From Uloborus plumipes (lineage: Eukaryota; Arthropoda; Arachnida; Araneae; Uloboridae), in NCBI GenBank assembly GCA_038373865.1, contig JAXGGA010002860.1:1-64000 (forward strand): a stretch of 64,000 nt of DNA, written 5' to 3'. The first letter of the stretch is position 1, and each line of letters opens with the position of its first letter. The position numbers and the translations under genes are program-made. Below the pieces are notes generated by a model, which worked only from the letters and a program-made list of their open reading frames with translations, searched no databases and was not told the origin of the DNA. Shown here one piece after another: positions 35,045-46,959 of this stretch.

Positions 35045-35986
35045 GGGCGATTCTCGGTAAACTCGTCATTTTTCACACGAAATCTGTCCGGGCATGGTTT
35101 TTTGAAATGTTCGTATAATTATTTTACTATTACTCAGAAAATGAATCCATTACTTTGGTTTGAAAGAGGGCCAATTGAAGCTTGTGTTTTTATGATAAAT
35201 TGTGATAGTGGGGTAAGTCCCCCCCCTAGTATAACTAAGCACGGGACTGTGCCAGGTGACTGTGTTTTTGCTCTTTGTTGCGTAATATCTGCAAAACTAT
35301 TGGAGCATAATTAGTTGCGAGACTACCTATCAATTTAGGCACAAATCGTGGACATAATAACTAATATGTTTCATAATTAAACTAATTGACATTAACAAAA
35401 TCACTTCCCAGAGGACTGTTTTCGTAGCGATCCTGATGCGTACTTTCATCACAAATGTGGCTCTCAAACTAAACAAAGTATCGTTTCAGCACCGTTCTCG
35501 GCAATTTCAGCAAATTCACACTGATTGCTTTAAACTTCATGTCAAAAAACATTTGCAAGAGTAACAGACTTTTCCCATAGGAGCTATGAATTTGACTCAG
35601 GGGACTGTTTAAAAAATCTCCGGACGGAATTTACATGACAATTTTAAGTTTTAGAAATACGTAATTAGACCTTATATCATGAAAAAAATATAGCTGCAAT
35701 ATTCTATTTTTAGATAATAATTGCCAAGTTTATGTAGTGTTGATAGGATTTTTGGAATATTACCTTGAAGTGTTAGACAATACGGTTGGAACAGCCAGGG
35801 GAATGTATTTTTAGCACTTAGATAGTTTCTAGAAAAAAAAATTAAATTGTTATCGCTCCAAATACAATTGGGCCACCGAGTATTAATACTGAACTCGTAT
35901 TAAGAGCGATAATTATTTTATTACACTTTATTATTTTTAAAATACTCGGTCCGGACATCAAATTACCAGTTTACAGAGAATCGCCC
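35045..35986 (+). mobile_element. 942-bp inverted-repeat element with iterated motifs, copy 1
   Basis: The ends are GGGCGATTCTCGGTAAACT and the inverse of AGTTTACAGAGAATCGCCC. The flanks are GTAA on both sides (35041-35044 and 35987-35990), a 4-bp duplication. The nearly identical inverted copy at 63049-63976 confirms both boundaries. Inside, motifs close to CAGGGGACTGT recur several times. A 4-bp duplication with GGG ends is compatible with a Sola2-type element, but this is only a suggestion. The ORF at 35102-35314 is not recognised and is probably fortuitous. Confidence 0.82.
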
Positions 35987-36027
35987 GTAAACATATTTCG
36001 AGTGACTTTGCATCTGCTTCTGGAGCA

Positions 36028-36343
36028 TCTGGATGCACGATAGAAAAATACGTGCAGAAGGGCGTAAATTAGGAAATAAAGTTACTAGCACGCAGTTGAT
36101 GGCCGAATATTATGGTTGAAATCGCCAACCCCTTCACAATGGAGAGAAATCCCTCCATAAAACAATGGATCGAGTCAAAAAGTAAGCAACACGCACAATA
36201 CCCAGCTTTCTGGAGACGAACTTATTTCATTTGCAACAACCATCAATGACGAGCGGCGAGCGATCATTTTTCTGAGGTTGGTTGAGCAAGAATAAACTGC
36301 ACCCTCCCACTATTATCACGCCAGAAGAATCGAAGATGTTCCA
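36028..36343. repeat. Direct repeat, copy 2 (partner 34551-34850)
   Basis: Same order of shared blocks as copy 1, with a small insertion (about 16 bp near 36225) and scattered substitutions. The GC-rich sequence that follows (36344-36580) is not in copy 1. Confidence 0.85.
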
Positions 36344-36581
36344 AACAATCATAAAGGTGAAGCTTCGGGATCCGCCCTATTGCGGACGTCGTTGACAATG
36401 GACGGACAATTTGGGGTAAAGACCCCACCTTGGCCTTGGCGGCAGCATCCGTCTTTACTCCCGTTTGGCAGTCAAGCCTGAAGGACACTCATCCCAACAG
36501 ATGGTGGACACTGGCCAAGATGGTTATCTCGTCCTCTGTTGTTGGTGTGGTTGGTGACTTCTTCTGTTCTGTCTCACGCAG

Positions 36582-36653
36582 GCGTTCGTGAAGATGAAGA
36601 AGTTGGAGTATCAAAGACACTCTCAAACTAGATCGTGCTGTATAATTCTTTGA
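36582..36653 (+). CDS. Possible short terminal exon ending in a CaaX-like motif
   Basis: A pyrimidine-rich tract ending TCTGTCTCACGCAG (to 36581) is a good splice acceptor. The next 23 codons run open to the TGA at 36651-36653 and end SCCIIL, so the last four residues fit a prenylation CaaX box (C-I-I-L), as in small GTPases or G-gamma subunits. The segment upstream (36344-36580) is GC-rich. With only 23 codons and no partner exon, this could easily be chance. Confidence 0.2.
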   Translation, partial: AFVKMKKLEYQRHSQTRSCCIIL

Positions 36654-38670
36654 AGATTTGAGTCTTATTTACTCTACTTATGAGTTACATTCACTATAGA
36701 TCAGATAATTTTCGGTTCATGTTTTAAATAAATTTCGCAGTCTTTTAAATAAATGGATTATGATCCTCTTGGATTCAAAACCCCCTTTTGCTATTTTAGT
36801 TGCTTGATACGCTATAGATTTTTGCTGCGTGTGTTTAGTGGTAGAATTCTAAAGAAAGAAAGTGATTTCTCTGATGTGAAGAGGATTACCTTATTCATCT
36901 AAATTAACTTTCTAGTATGGCTGATGATGAGTGCGAATGCTTAATTTTCGTACTGCCCATTAAGTTTAGTTTGGAAAACTAATTAAAGTACATGGACAAT
37001 CAAAAGGGGATCTTCTTGCTTCTTATCTTATTGCACCAGGTAAGGGGACAAGATTTTAGTCATGACAAAAATTCGTAAAAAATATCGAACAGCAATATTG
37101 ATTTTGCTGCGTGTGGTCTTTATGCTCCGTCTTGCTATTTTCCGTGGTGTTTGAAATTGCAGTAGCTTCCTGATTAACCGGCTCAGTGGAACCACGGTTA
37201 TCAGGTTAAAACGGTAAATGAAAAAAATGTAAATATGGTTAATGATTGTAGTTTTGACAAAAATTGTTAAAAAATTAAATATCTCCATAGACCTAAGAAT
37301 CTAGAAGCACCAATTGGATTGGCCAAAAAAATATTGCTAATCTCTACTTGCACTTGCGAGATTGCCTTATATAAACGAACAAAAAAAAAAAAAAAAAATG
37401 AAACAGACAGATACGTGGTATTGCATGAAAGTTCAAGAAAACTAAATCAAAAATTTAACAAATATTTTTCTTTTCAAATGTTTGATAGCAAAACGATCAA
37501 ATTTTTGAGAATTCCGAAGTTTGTCCGTCCTAGGTTTGTTTTAAAACTTTTGCTGTGTTTTACACTGAATTAATGATGTCTCAAATTTCAACAAATTAAA
37601 ATTATTCTTAATTTGCATATTGATTACAAAATTAACTGTATAGTACCTTACCTATGCACAGGTTTGTACCTATAAGCACAAACCACAGTCTTAATCAAAA
37701 ACAAAAGAGTAAATAAAATTACCCACACAAATTATTCGCTTCAATAAATTGGATGCTCGACTAACGTTGGCGTTGAAAAGTTGGTTGCATCAGTTAATTC
37801 CGAATTGATCAAATGCTGTGATTTGAAATACAATAATTATGCCACATAAATGTCTCCAGTTTAGATAGTCAGATAGTACCTTAATTAATATATTCCAAAT
37901 GGAAACTTTTAACAAAGTGCCACATTAGTGCCACAAAATACATCGCTGGTAACAATGGCACATCTCAAAAGAAAAAAAATCAAAATTCTGAAGAGCGGAT
38001 TTAAGAATTTGCCCTCAAGGTAGAAATTCAGGTTGTGCAAATGTTGCTTTTACCAGCATGCAGTTTCATGTTGTTGTTTTTTAAATATTACTACAGAAAG
38101 TAACTAGTTGGCAAGAGAGTTTCGTTAGGAAGCTCTATTACACAAAGGAACAAAAAAAGGAAAGCATAATTCAAATAAGTGGGTATTTCCGGATCGTTGG
38201 AAGCTTATAAATCAGCTAATTAATACCAGCCTGTCACACGGTGCTAAAGATTGGATGGTGGAATAATGACTGGAATCATCAGATAATGGCTGTCACGTCT
38301 GGTGCATGAAATGCCTTTGAGGAGAAAATGAAGTGCGGATTTATTTCGGAATGAAATGAAATTCCGAAAACCTACCTTTGTTCAAATTCATTCAAGTGGA
38401 TACAATGAAGTGAGAAGTTCTTATTCAATGGAGAAAGGTTTTTTTCTTTTTTTTGTTAAATGGATTCCTTTCCGTGATCATAGTGGATTGAGAATTTCAA
38501 GCTAGTAAGGTTTATGGAAAGAAAAAGTGCAACTTGAAGTTGGCAAAAGACTGAAATTTTTTTTCAAAAACTCTTTCAGTTTAACTTGATACGTTTTATG
38601 GTTTTCTACAATTTACTATTTTTGCTGCGAGAAAGCTAATTGATAGCATTTCGCTTCGTGATGACGTCTG
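36654..38670. other. AT-rich DNA, no gene seen
   Basis: No element boundary or coding signal that I can support. Confidence 0.4.
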
Positions 38671-38895
38671 AACTCCTCCCTCAAACAGTCTCCGCATTGA
38701 AACTCCGCAACCGGCGATAGTTTGAGGGCAGTGTTATTGCATGTTTGTTTATTAATTGACTCAAATCCATTGATAATTGATCCGAATCCAATGATTGATC
38801 ATAAACTGATCCGCTGCGGATTGACGTGATTCCTCCCTCAAATCGTCTCTGCATTGAAATTCTAGAACCGAAGACGGTTTGAGGGAGGAGTTGTA
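38671..38895. repeat. Pair of tandem hairpins with CCTCCCTCAAA arms
   Basis: Two related stem-loops lie at 38678-38728 (CCCTCAAAC...GTTTGAGGG) and 38832-38888 (CCTCCCTCAAATCGTCT...AGACGGTTTGAGGGAGG). They share the loop core GCATTGAAA. The outermost arms (CTCCTCCCTCAAAC and GTTTGAGGGAGGAG) can also pair across the whole region, as in a MITE. Confidence 0.65.
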
Positions 38896-39658
38896 GCATT
38901 ATTCTGAAGCGGAATGATTTTTTTTTTTTTTTTTTTGGAACAGGGCCCCGAGTGCAAAGTTTTACAATTTTCTTTTCTACCAGATAGAAATTCCAAACGA
39001 AGGAAAACTTCGCCTGGAACTCCAAGTCGTTTCCGAAATTTTTGTAAATGTTAGAATGCCTTCGTAGTACTTTTATTTATTTTGTAATAAATCATATTTT
39101 AAATAATCGATTTTGCAAGAAGTTATTCTCTAAGTATGAAAGCAACAACGTCAAAAAACTTGCAGACGTGTGTTTAGGGGTAAACTTGTAGGCCCGAAAT
39201 TCCGAAAAAGTTTTACTTTTCAAAGTTTTTGTTACTATGTTTGCCATTTAAGCCAGTATTATTCATTTCTGTATTCTTTGTTTTGAGGTATTGACATTAA
39301 GCTAACCTTTTTTTCAAAATACAATTGATTTCACAATCAAATGCCCTCTGTTTAATACTTTTTCAAAATGATTCTTCATAATTTAAAATCAATTTCACAT
39401 TAAAATATCAAATTCTTTTAAATTTAAACAAAATATAAATCATGTCAATAAATATGGAAATATTTACTTGATTTCACAACAGATTTTCTATTTTGAAAGC
39501 AAACAATACACATTTTAATGTTTTCATTAAATTTAACAACTGCGATCATTTTTCTATTTCAAAGATAGTAACTGACAAATCTCTTTTATTTCCAGTTTTG
39601 GATCACACTTTTCCAATATTACTTTTTTGAGTGTTTGCACATATTTTCATTGCACATA
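38896..39658. other. AT-rich DNA, no gene seen
   Basis: A poly-T run at about 38919-38937 and AT-rich sequence. Nothing bounded. Confidence 0.4.
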
Positions 39659-41184
39659 CACTGCGATTCAAAAGTTTAGACAAAATGCAAATATGTGAAT
39701 AAAAAGAAAACTATTCAACGAAATGCTTTCAAATTTCTACTACAAGTACACAATATGGTCCCAAATACGTGTCTGGAGTTCTTATAACTATAACTGGAAT
39801 CAAATTTTGGATATTACAGAAGATAGTTTTTTACATTGTTGCAAAAGTTTAGACAATAGTCAGATTTTATGCAAATATCCCTTGAAATGTGATTGGTGGA
39901 GGAAATGCGGGACTGTATTATTCATTTATAAAGTGCAGAGATTGCTGAACAAATAATCAAAATCTCAAAAGCTCTTTAGTTCTCGTGTAAAGAAGATGAG
40001 AAAGTTTGGAAGCCGAAATTTGAAAATGAACCTACTTTATTAATTTTTTGTCTTTTAAATCGGCTCTAGTATGGTAGTACATTGTTTTTTACTTTGTGGA
40101 GAGCAAATTCAGACATGCGTATCGATCAAAAAGTCCAAGAAAAATGATATTTCTTAAGGATGAAGGAATTGAAAAAACGGCTCAGACTGACGATTCGCCC
40201 CTTAATCCTACAAAACTTCAACTTGGGTCAAAAACAGCACGTGACAGCATAAGTAGATGAACATCTGAATCGGAATGCATAAAAAAAACAAAGAATTGTG
40301 CCTGAGCCTTTTAGGACAGAGTGTCCCAAATAAGCCAGATTTTATTGGTAAAAGCAGCACAGCATATGATCATTGGACATTTCTCAAGTCCCGCGAAAAG
40401 AATTATAATCCATCTAGGCCATCCCAATTTTAATAATTTTTATCAAAGAAAGTACCATTCATTTTTTAGTCACGATGATACATATGCTGCTTTTCACAAT
40501 AAAATCTGGCTTATTTGGGACACTCTGTCCTAAAAGGCTCAGGCACAATTCTTTGTTTTTTTATGCATTCCGATTCAGATGTTCACCTACTTATGCTGTC
40601 ACGTGCTGTTTTTGACCCAAGTTGAAGTTTTGTAGGATTAAGGAGCGAATCGTCAGTCTGAGCCGTTTTTTCAATTCCTTCATCCTTAAGAAATATCATT
40701 TTTCTTGGACTTTTTGATCGATACGCATGTCTGAATTTGCTCTCCACAAAGTAAAAAACAATGTACTACCATACTAGAGCCGATTTAAAAGACAAAAAAT
40801 TAATAAATTAGGTTCATTTTCAAATTTCGGCTTTAAAACTTTCTCATCTTCTTTACACGAGAACTAAAGAGCTTTTGAGATTTTGATTATTTGTTCAGCA
40901 ATCTCTGCACTTTATAAATGAATAATACAGTCCCGCATTTCCTCCACCAATCACATTTCGAGGGATATTTGCATAAAATCTGACTATTGTCTAAACTTTT
41001 GCAACAATGTAAAAAACTATCTTCTGTAATATCCAAAATTTGATTCCAGTTATAGTTATAAGAACTCCAGACACGTATTTGGGACCATATTGTGTACCCG
41101 CAGTAGAAATTAGAAAGCATTTCGTTGAATAGTTTGCTTTTTTTTCACATATTCGCATTTTGTCTAAACTTTTGAATCGCAGTG
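39659..41184. mobile_element. 1.5-kb near-perfect palindrome with mariner-type ends
   Basis: The left end CACTGCGATTCAAAAGTTTA and the right end ending TTTTGAATCGCAGTG are exact inverses. TA lies outside each (39657-39658 and 41185-41186), as for Tc1/mariner insertions. The arms (about 690 bp each) match at all but a small share of positions and are separated by about 150 bp of unpaired spacer (about 40348-40499). The mirror ORFs at 39723-39956 (plus) and 40887-41120 (minus) are the same arm sequence read twice. They show no DDE motif. TIR-like AAAAGTTTAGACAA also recurs inside each arm. Confidence 0.9.
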
Positions 41185-41186
41185 TA

Positions 41187-42009
41187 TTCCATTTTTCAAA
41201 TCAAAGTATTTCTCGCATCATTTCCAGTTAGTCCTAAAGTGCTAGTAAGATATTAGTTTAAAATAGCAGACACTATTCCGAGCCATTAAACATTCATAGT
41301 TTAATGTTGTTTTGAATATCAATGTGTGACTTCAGTCAAAACAAATGATATTAATACTTTTAAATAAATGAAGTGTTTCAACGGCTGAATTGTAATCATA
41401 CAATTGGCATAGAAAATACAATTTCTGCGAAAACCAATAAGTAAATAATAGAAAAAACTTGAGATTGTTTCCCCTGCTTCATAAGTAAGTTCTCATTCAA
41501 CCCTTAGAACAACAACCTTAAATGAAAGAAAAATTCAACTGAAAAACCGCGAAAGCATTTAAGAATTAACACCGAAAAGTAAGCCACAACTATTGTATTA
41601 AGTCAAGCAATCAGAACGAAATGTAATAGTCAGATTAACACAAAAAAATATGGTAAAATTTATTAAATATTGAAGGAGGTAAAAGAACTACTTTTGCCTT
41701 CTAGTTATCCTAATTGCAACAAAAACAAATAAAAACATAAATAAACCTAAAAAATAGCAAAGAACTTGATAATTTTCCAATAGCAGTCGATAAAAGAAAC
41801 AAAGTTTGATGTACTTTATATGGCTTTTTAATTTGAAACACATAAAAAACGGAATACCTTTTTTATGTGATTTCAAATTTAGTTGGACATATTTTATTTA
41901 CATTATCTAAAATATTCGATTGCAATATTTTAACTTGAATGTTCCTTTCCAAACCAAAGATGCACTTTATGTAATAGCAATGTATCAACCTCCGCCAAAG
42001 CTGAGAGAA
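41187..42009. other. AT-rich DNA, no gene seen
   Basis: Nothing bounded or coding is visible before the tandem array begins. Confidence 0.4.
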
Positions 42010-42350
42010 GCTCTACTCTGCATCAGACACCTTTCCCGCGGGTAAACACGTCCGAGTTAGTCACTTAAGACCAAACTGATCTTAAGCTCTCATTAATAGT
42101 CTAATTTGCTCAGAGACATTCCGGAGTCCCCGGATCCACCTTTGGAGAGAGGCAAACCGGCATCAAGCTCATGTTGTTCCCTATATAACAATTCTGAACT
42201 CAAACCAGTTCAGAAATTACGTCTAAATTACTAAGTTGCGCCTGAACGTATTATTAACTTCATTTTAAGCTTTTAAATATTTTCTGTAGTTCACTTTTTG
42301 ACCTTCAGTGGTCCAGCAGTGGACTGTGGTCTGCCAGTTGCCAACTGATA

Positions 42351-42703
42351 CACTGAAAAAAAATGAGCCGTTGTATTTACAGTATAATAATGGCAGCCGA
42401 GGTTCCAATTTAAAATTGTAGAATGCACCTTAATAAACTGTAAAGCTAGCACTTTTACAGTTTCTCACTGTAAAGTTAGAAATTTTACAGTTTACTGTCG
42501 TAAAATCTAGCAATATTATACTGTAAAAACAGCAGTATGATACTGGCACCAGAGGTTCCAGTTTAAAACTGCAAAATTCACGGCAATAAACTGTAAAATT
42601 AGCAATTTTACAGTTTGTTACTGCAAAATTAGAATTTTTTATAGCTTACTACTATAAAATTAGCTGTACTATACTGCAGAACCAACATTCATTTTTTACA
42701 GTG
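42351..42703. mobile_element. TA-type MITE family 1, copy D
   Basis: TA, CACTGAAAAAAAATGAGCC, ..., ATTCATTTTTTACAGTG, TA. It is nearly identical to copy E because both travel within the tandem unit. Confidence 0.87.
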
Positions 42704-43121
42704 TAAGCCATGTGTCTAGCTCCTTCACAGCTGGAAAAATCTCTAGCATCAGACATCTCTCCCGCGGGTAAACAGTAAACACGTCCGAGTTAGTCACTCA
42801 AGACCAAACTGATCTTAAGCTCTCATTAACAGTCTAATTTGCTCAGAGACATTCCTGAGTCATCCACCTTAGGAGAGAGGCAAACCAGCATCAAGCTCAT
42901 GTTGTTCCCTATTACATCACCAAATGTCTACCATTCTGAACTCAAACCAGTTCAGAAATTACGTCTAAATTACTAAGTTGAGCCTAGACATATTATTGAC
43001 TTCATAAATTATTTTTAAATGTTTATTTGTATAATTTAAGCTTTTAAACATTTTCTGTAGTTCACTTTTTGACTTTCAGTGGTCCAGCAGTGGACTGCGG
43101 TCTGCCAGTTGCCAACTGATA

Positions 43122-43476
43122 CACTGAAAAAAAAAATGAACCGTTGTATTTACAGTATAATAATGGCAGCCGAGGTTCCAATTTAAAATTGTAGAATGCA
43201 CCTTAATAAACTGTAAAGCTAGCACTTTTACAGTTTCTCACTGTAAAGTTAGAAATTTTACAGTTTACTGTCGTAAAATCTAGCAATATTATACTGTAAA
43301 AACAGCAGTGTGATACTGGCACCAGAGGCTCCAGTTTAAAACTGCAAAATTCACGGCAATAAACTGTAAAATTAGCAATTTTACAGTTTATTACTGCAAA
43401 ATTAGAATTTTTTATAGCTTACTACTATAAAATTAGGTGTACTATACTGCAGAACCAAAATTCATTTTTTACAGTG
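43122..43476. mobile_element. TA-type MITE family 1, copy E
   Basis: Same ends, same flanks (GATA before, TAAGCCATG after) and same body as copy D, which shows it was copied by duplication of the unit and not by a second insertion. Confidence 0.87.
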
Positions 43477-43548
43477 TAAGCCATGAGTCTAGCTCTACCA
43501 CAGCAGGAAAAACCTCTAGCATCAGACATCTCTCCCGCGGGTAAACAC

Positions 43549-44186
43549 TAGGGAGGGGCGAAAAATAAAAAGTTTTTCAGATCAACTTCTAATAGTTGCC
43601 GAAAGTTGTCTTTGGTGATAGTTAGCTTTTGTGCAAAATTTGAGAAAAATCGGTTAATATCTTCAGGGGGCGCTGCGATCGCAAAGTTTTATCGTAGCTT
43701 TTATCGGGATTTTATGGTTAAAATATGAAAAACAATGCCGTTAGCTAATCTCATTGCATTTTTTTTACTCATAAGATATATTCATGCAGTCAAAGCATAT
43801 GAAATAACTCACAAAAAATTATTTTATATGATATATTTATATTTCAAGCATTTAAAAAGAAACAAAAACGTGAAAAAAAGTGATTTTTTTTTAATATAAA
43901 TATATTATATAAAATAAAGTTTGTGAGTTATTTCATATGCTTTTAATGCATGAAAACATCTTTTGAGTAAAAAAAACGCAAAGAGACTAGCTAAAGGCAT
44001 TCTTTTTGATATTTTAACCATAAAATCCATAACAAAGCTATGGTAAAACTTTGCGATCGCAGCGCCCCCTGAAGATATTACCCGATTTTTCTCAAATTTT
44101 GCACAAAAGCTAACTATCACCAAAGACAACTTTTGGCAACTATTAGAAGTTGATCTGAAAAACTTTTCATTTTTCGCCCCACCCTA
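43549..44186. mobile_element. 638-bp foldback transposon with 8-bp target duplication
   Basis: It starts TAGGGAGGGGCG and ends CGCCCCACCCTA. The arms are inverted nearly end to end (about 300 bp each), with a short AT-rich loop near 43870. The duplication GTAAACAC is perfect (43541-43548 and 44187-44194), and the sister array units show the empty site GTAAACACGTCC. The 8-bp duplication fits hAT-type transposition. Confidence 0.92.
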
Positions 44187-44310
44187 GTAAACACGTCCGA
44201 GTTAGTCACTCAAGACCAAACTGATCTTAAGCTCTCATTAACAGTCTAATTTGCTCAGAAACATTCCGGAGTCATCTACCTCTGGAGAATGAAAGAAAGA
44301 GGCAAGACAG

Positions 44311-45853
44311 CATCCCGCTGCTCGTCCTACTTTAGCAACTCTCTTGTCACTTTCTTCTGGCTTCGAGGCGGTGTCTCTCGGCCTTGTAATACATGGTGGC
44401 AATAACCCACGGTCCGACACACCAATCAATTACCTGACAAGTGCGGGAATTAGCGTGGGCCGCGTTTGTCACATTATCATAAGCATTTGCTCGTCGGTGC
44501 AGTTGAAAAGGAACTGATAAGGGATCGATTGTTTTTAGGTTTTATGAAGCGGTGTATGGGAAATAAATATTGCTTAAGTGGATGGGTCGTTTGTCGCGTG
44601 TGTTTTTCTTTTCCATCAGGTTTTGCAGCTAATCTCTTTTGGGAAGAAAAGAAAAAAGTGTAGTGAACAAGCAGGTGAATACAATTATTATTTTTCAATC
44701 TGCTTTATGGAATGTTGAATAGAAAGTGGGAAAATTGGTGTTGATAATGGTTTGGAGATGTAAATAAGATGTAAGAATTTTGTTGATGTTCAAAAGATCA
44801 GGGGTAATCTCCACAATACAGCACAGATTGTTAAAAAAAAAGCAAATACTAATTTCATAGATGAAATGAAATCTCTTAATGAATGAAAAAAAAAAAGGGT
44901 CAACAAAAAGCAGTTAAGTTATCGAAGGGGGGGGGGGGAGGAGGAATAGGAACACATACGCACAGAACTTTCGTAAAAAAAAAAAAATGTAGTCATTTGG
45001 GGTAACTTTTAGCCATGTCGGTAAACTTCCCACCTCTCAACTTTGGAAGAACGGCAACAGGTTTATGTGGCGGGCGGCTGTCTTCTTGGGGGAGAACTTC
45101 AAATTTTCACAATTGAATATTTAAAAAACAATTTTTAATTTTTTCCCTTTATCTACATCAAATATGGAGTGGAATTGGTAAGTTAGACAACAAAATTTTT
45201 TTCAGCCCGATGGTGGTTACCATTGTCATATGGTCAGCATTGAACGTGTTAATACTACTACTAATAATAATAAACTAGAAGGCCCACTGCTGCACTCTCC
45301 CATCAAGATTATGAAGTTTCTACTCTTTATTTTACAAAAAAAAAAAAAAAAATAAGTGTTGGAAATACTGCACATAGTTAACTGTTTCATTTATTGATTC
45401 TGAGCTGATTGTTTAGAAGGTATTTTTGAAATTGTTGAAAGTTCTCTTTACATTGTAATCTATGCTATGTTATAAATCATGGAAACCTTATGATGTTGTA
45501 AAAAACCAAGGAGAGAGTTGTTTTTCCATTTCAAAGTTGCCCTACTCTAATTGGAATATTTTGTTTCACACCCCATTTCTGACGTGGGTCGAAGTGACCC
45601 TAATTAGCATGACGAGTTCAAACTCGGCTAATAATTCATATGAAATGGATTCAATAATAAATATTTTTAATAAAGATCAACAAGTAAATTAAACCTAGAA
45701 AATATGTGAAGGGAAGTTTAAAATAGAGAAGTTTAGACTCTAAATTACCCTGAATGAATGTAAATGATGTTAATTAAAGCGGTTAAAGTATCTGCCGTGA
45801 AACAGGCATGAAAGGTGTACGATTTCTTTTTTTTTTTTTTGTCTCCTGATTTA
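44311..45853. other. Unassigned DNA
   Basis: A GC-richer patch (about 44310-44470) follows the array, but no frame is convincing. The rest is AT-rich with G and A homopolymer runs (44928-44939 and 45338-45353). Confidence 0.35.
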
Positions 45854-46156
45854 GGCAGGAATTCAAGTAAAACACCATTGCAATCGCTTCGAATTGCAAT
45901 CGCTACTGGAAGTGAATTACATTATCATCAACTTAACTTGGCACTGACGTCACTACGGGTGGAGCCAATAAGAGCTCACAAGCACTCAGTGATCTCCTCT
46001 TATTCGCCAAGTAGTCTGTGACGTTTTATCTAGCTCGCTTTTTATAGGCTAACGTCACGCTGACGTCACGATGTTTTTATCAAGAAACGTTCTAATGTAA
46101 TTCATTTCCAGTCGCGATTGTAATTTGCGATTGCCTGTTTCATTTGAATCCCTGCC
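45854..46156. mobile_element. PIF/Harbinger-type MITE, copy 2, carrying CRE palindromes
   Basis: The ends are GGCAGGAATTCAAGT and TTTGAATCCCTGCC, with TTA on the left and TAA on the right. It is homologous to 21671-21972 in inverted orientation. It contains two TGACGTCA palindromes and the GGAGCCAATAAGAGCTCACA core. The ORF at 45815-46021 is fortuitous. Confidence 0.8.
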
Positions 46157-46193
46157 TAACATATGTTTCTCAATTTCTTTTTAAGGACTTTTA

Positions 46194-46390
46194 GGGCCGA
46201 ATTCAAGTGAAACACCATTGCAATCGCTTCGAGGCGATCGCAATAGACCAAAATTGCAATCGCTACTGGAAGTCGAATTACGATGAATCGTATCTCGTAG
46301 CGATTGTAACGTTTCACTTGAATCCAAATTTGGGAATTTGCGATTGCATTGGTGAGTTGCGATCGTTTGTGTTTTACTTGAATTCCTGCC
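46194..46390. mobile_element. Short Harbinger-type MITE, copy 3
   Basis: GGGCCGAATTCAAGTGAAAC at the left and TACTTGAATTCCTGCC at the right, with TTA on both sides (46191-46193 and 46391-46393). It retains only the CAATCGC-rich subterminal parts and lacks the CRE core. It lies 38 bp from copy 2. Confidence 0.75.
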
Positions 46391-46959
46391 TTAGATTTTT
46401 CCGCATAGTTTGTGTATCTATTTATCTATTTAATATCTTTAAACGAGCAATTCTTGTATATATATATATATGTATTTCGGATCTCGAAAACGGCTCTAAC
46501 GATTTTGAAAATTTTTTATATTTAGATAAAGTTTTGGTTTTTGAGTTCATCTACATCGAAGTTTTTTCTGTAAAAACGCAAGTTTTCTCGAAAAACCCCG
46601 TTTTTTGTGCCTTCATTAAAAGTTTGAAAAGCTTTCTTTTCACCATTTTCTTTATGATTACTATTGTTGTTACTGTTTCATAGCAACCACGTTTTATTAT
46701 TAACAATGGATTTGACATTTAATCACATCAACGTAAATTTTAATTTTTTTGGCATTTGGAAAACGAGTTTTGGCAACACGTTTGAGTAGTTATTGTTTTT
46801 GAAATGTTAAAGAGATCGATCAAAATAAAGTTCTTGGGGAACTTAAAAAAGTTCGTGATCACAAAGTCTTCCACGTGAAACGATACCTCTGGGGGTGCTG
46901 GGTCAAGGGTTTGTTCGGCCTTTGGTCTGGTTCAAAAAAAAAAAAAAAAAACAAAGCGC
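46391..46959. other. AT-rich DNA, no gene seen
   Basis: The tail of a 158-codon ORF (46207-46683) runs in here from the MITE. It is hydrophobic, has no motif and is taken as chance. Confidence 0.35.

Larger units (their letters stand above)
42010..44310. repeat. Three-unit tandem array, unit about 730-770 bp
   Basis: CCCGCGGGTAAAC marks units at 42035, 42761 and 43534. Each marker is followed by ACACGTCCGAGTTAGTCACT and AAGCTCTCATTAA. Units 1 and 2 each carry a copy of MITE family 1 at the same place. Unit 3 is split right after its marker by a foldback transposon and ends near 44310 without a MITE. Confidence 0.9.

Noticed and set aside
34551..36343. LTR retrotransposon (direct repeats flanking 1.2 kb)
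   Set aside because: The repeats lack TG...CA ends, there is no primer-binding site or polypurine tract, and the interior is mostly an unrelated inverted-repeat element.
39723..41120. Two near-identical 77-aa proteins on opposite strands
   Set aside because: They are the two arms of the palindrome read in mirror image, not a gene pair. No transposase motif is present.
46207..46683. 158-codon plus-strand ORF
   Set aside because: It starts inside a Harbinger-type MITE and continues as hydrophobic AT-driven sequence without motifs.
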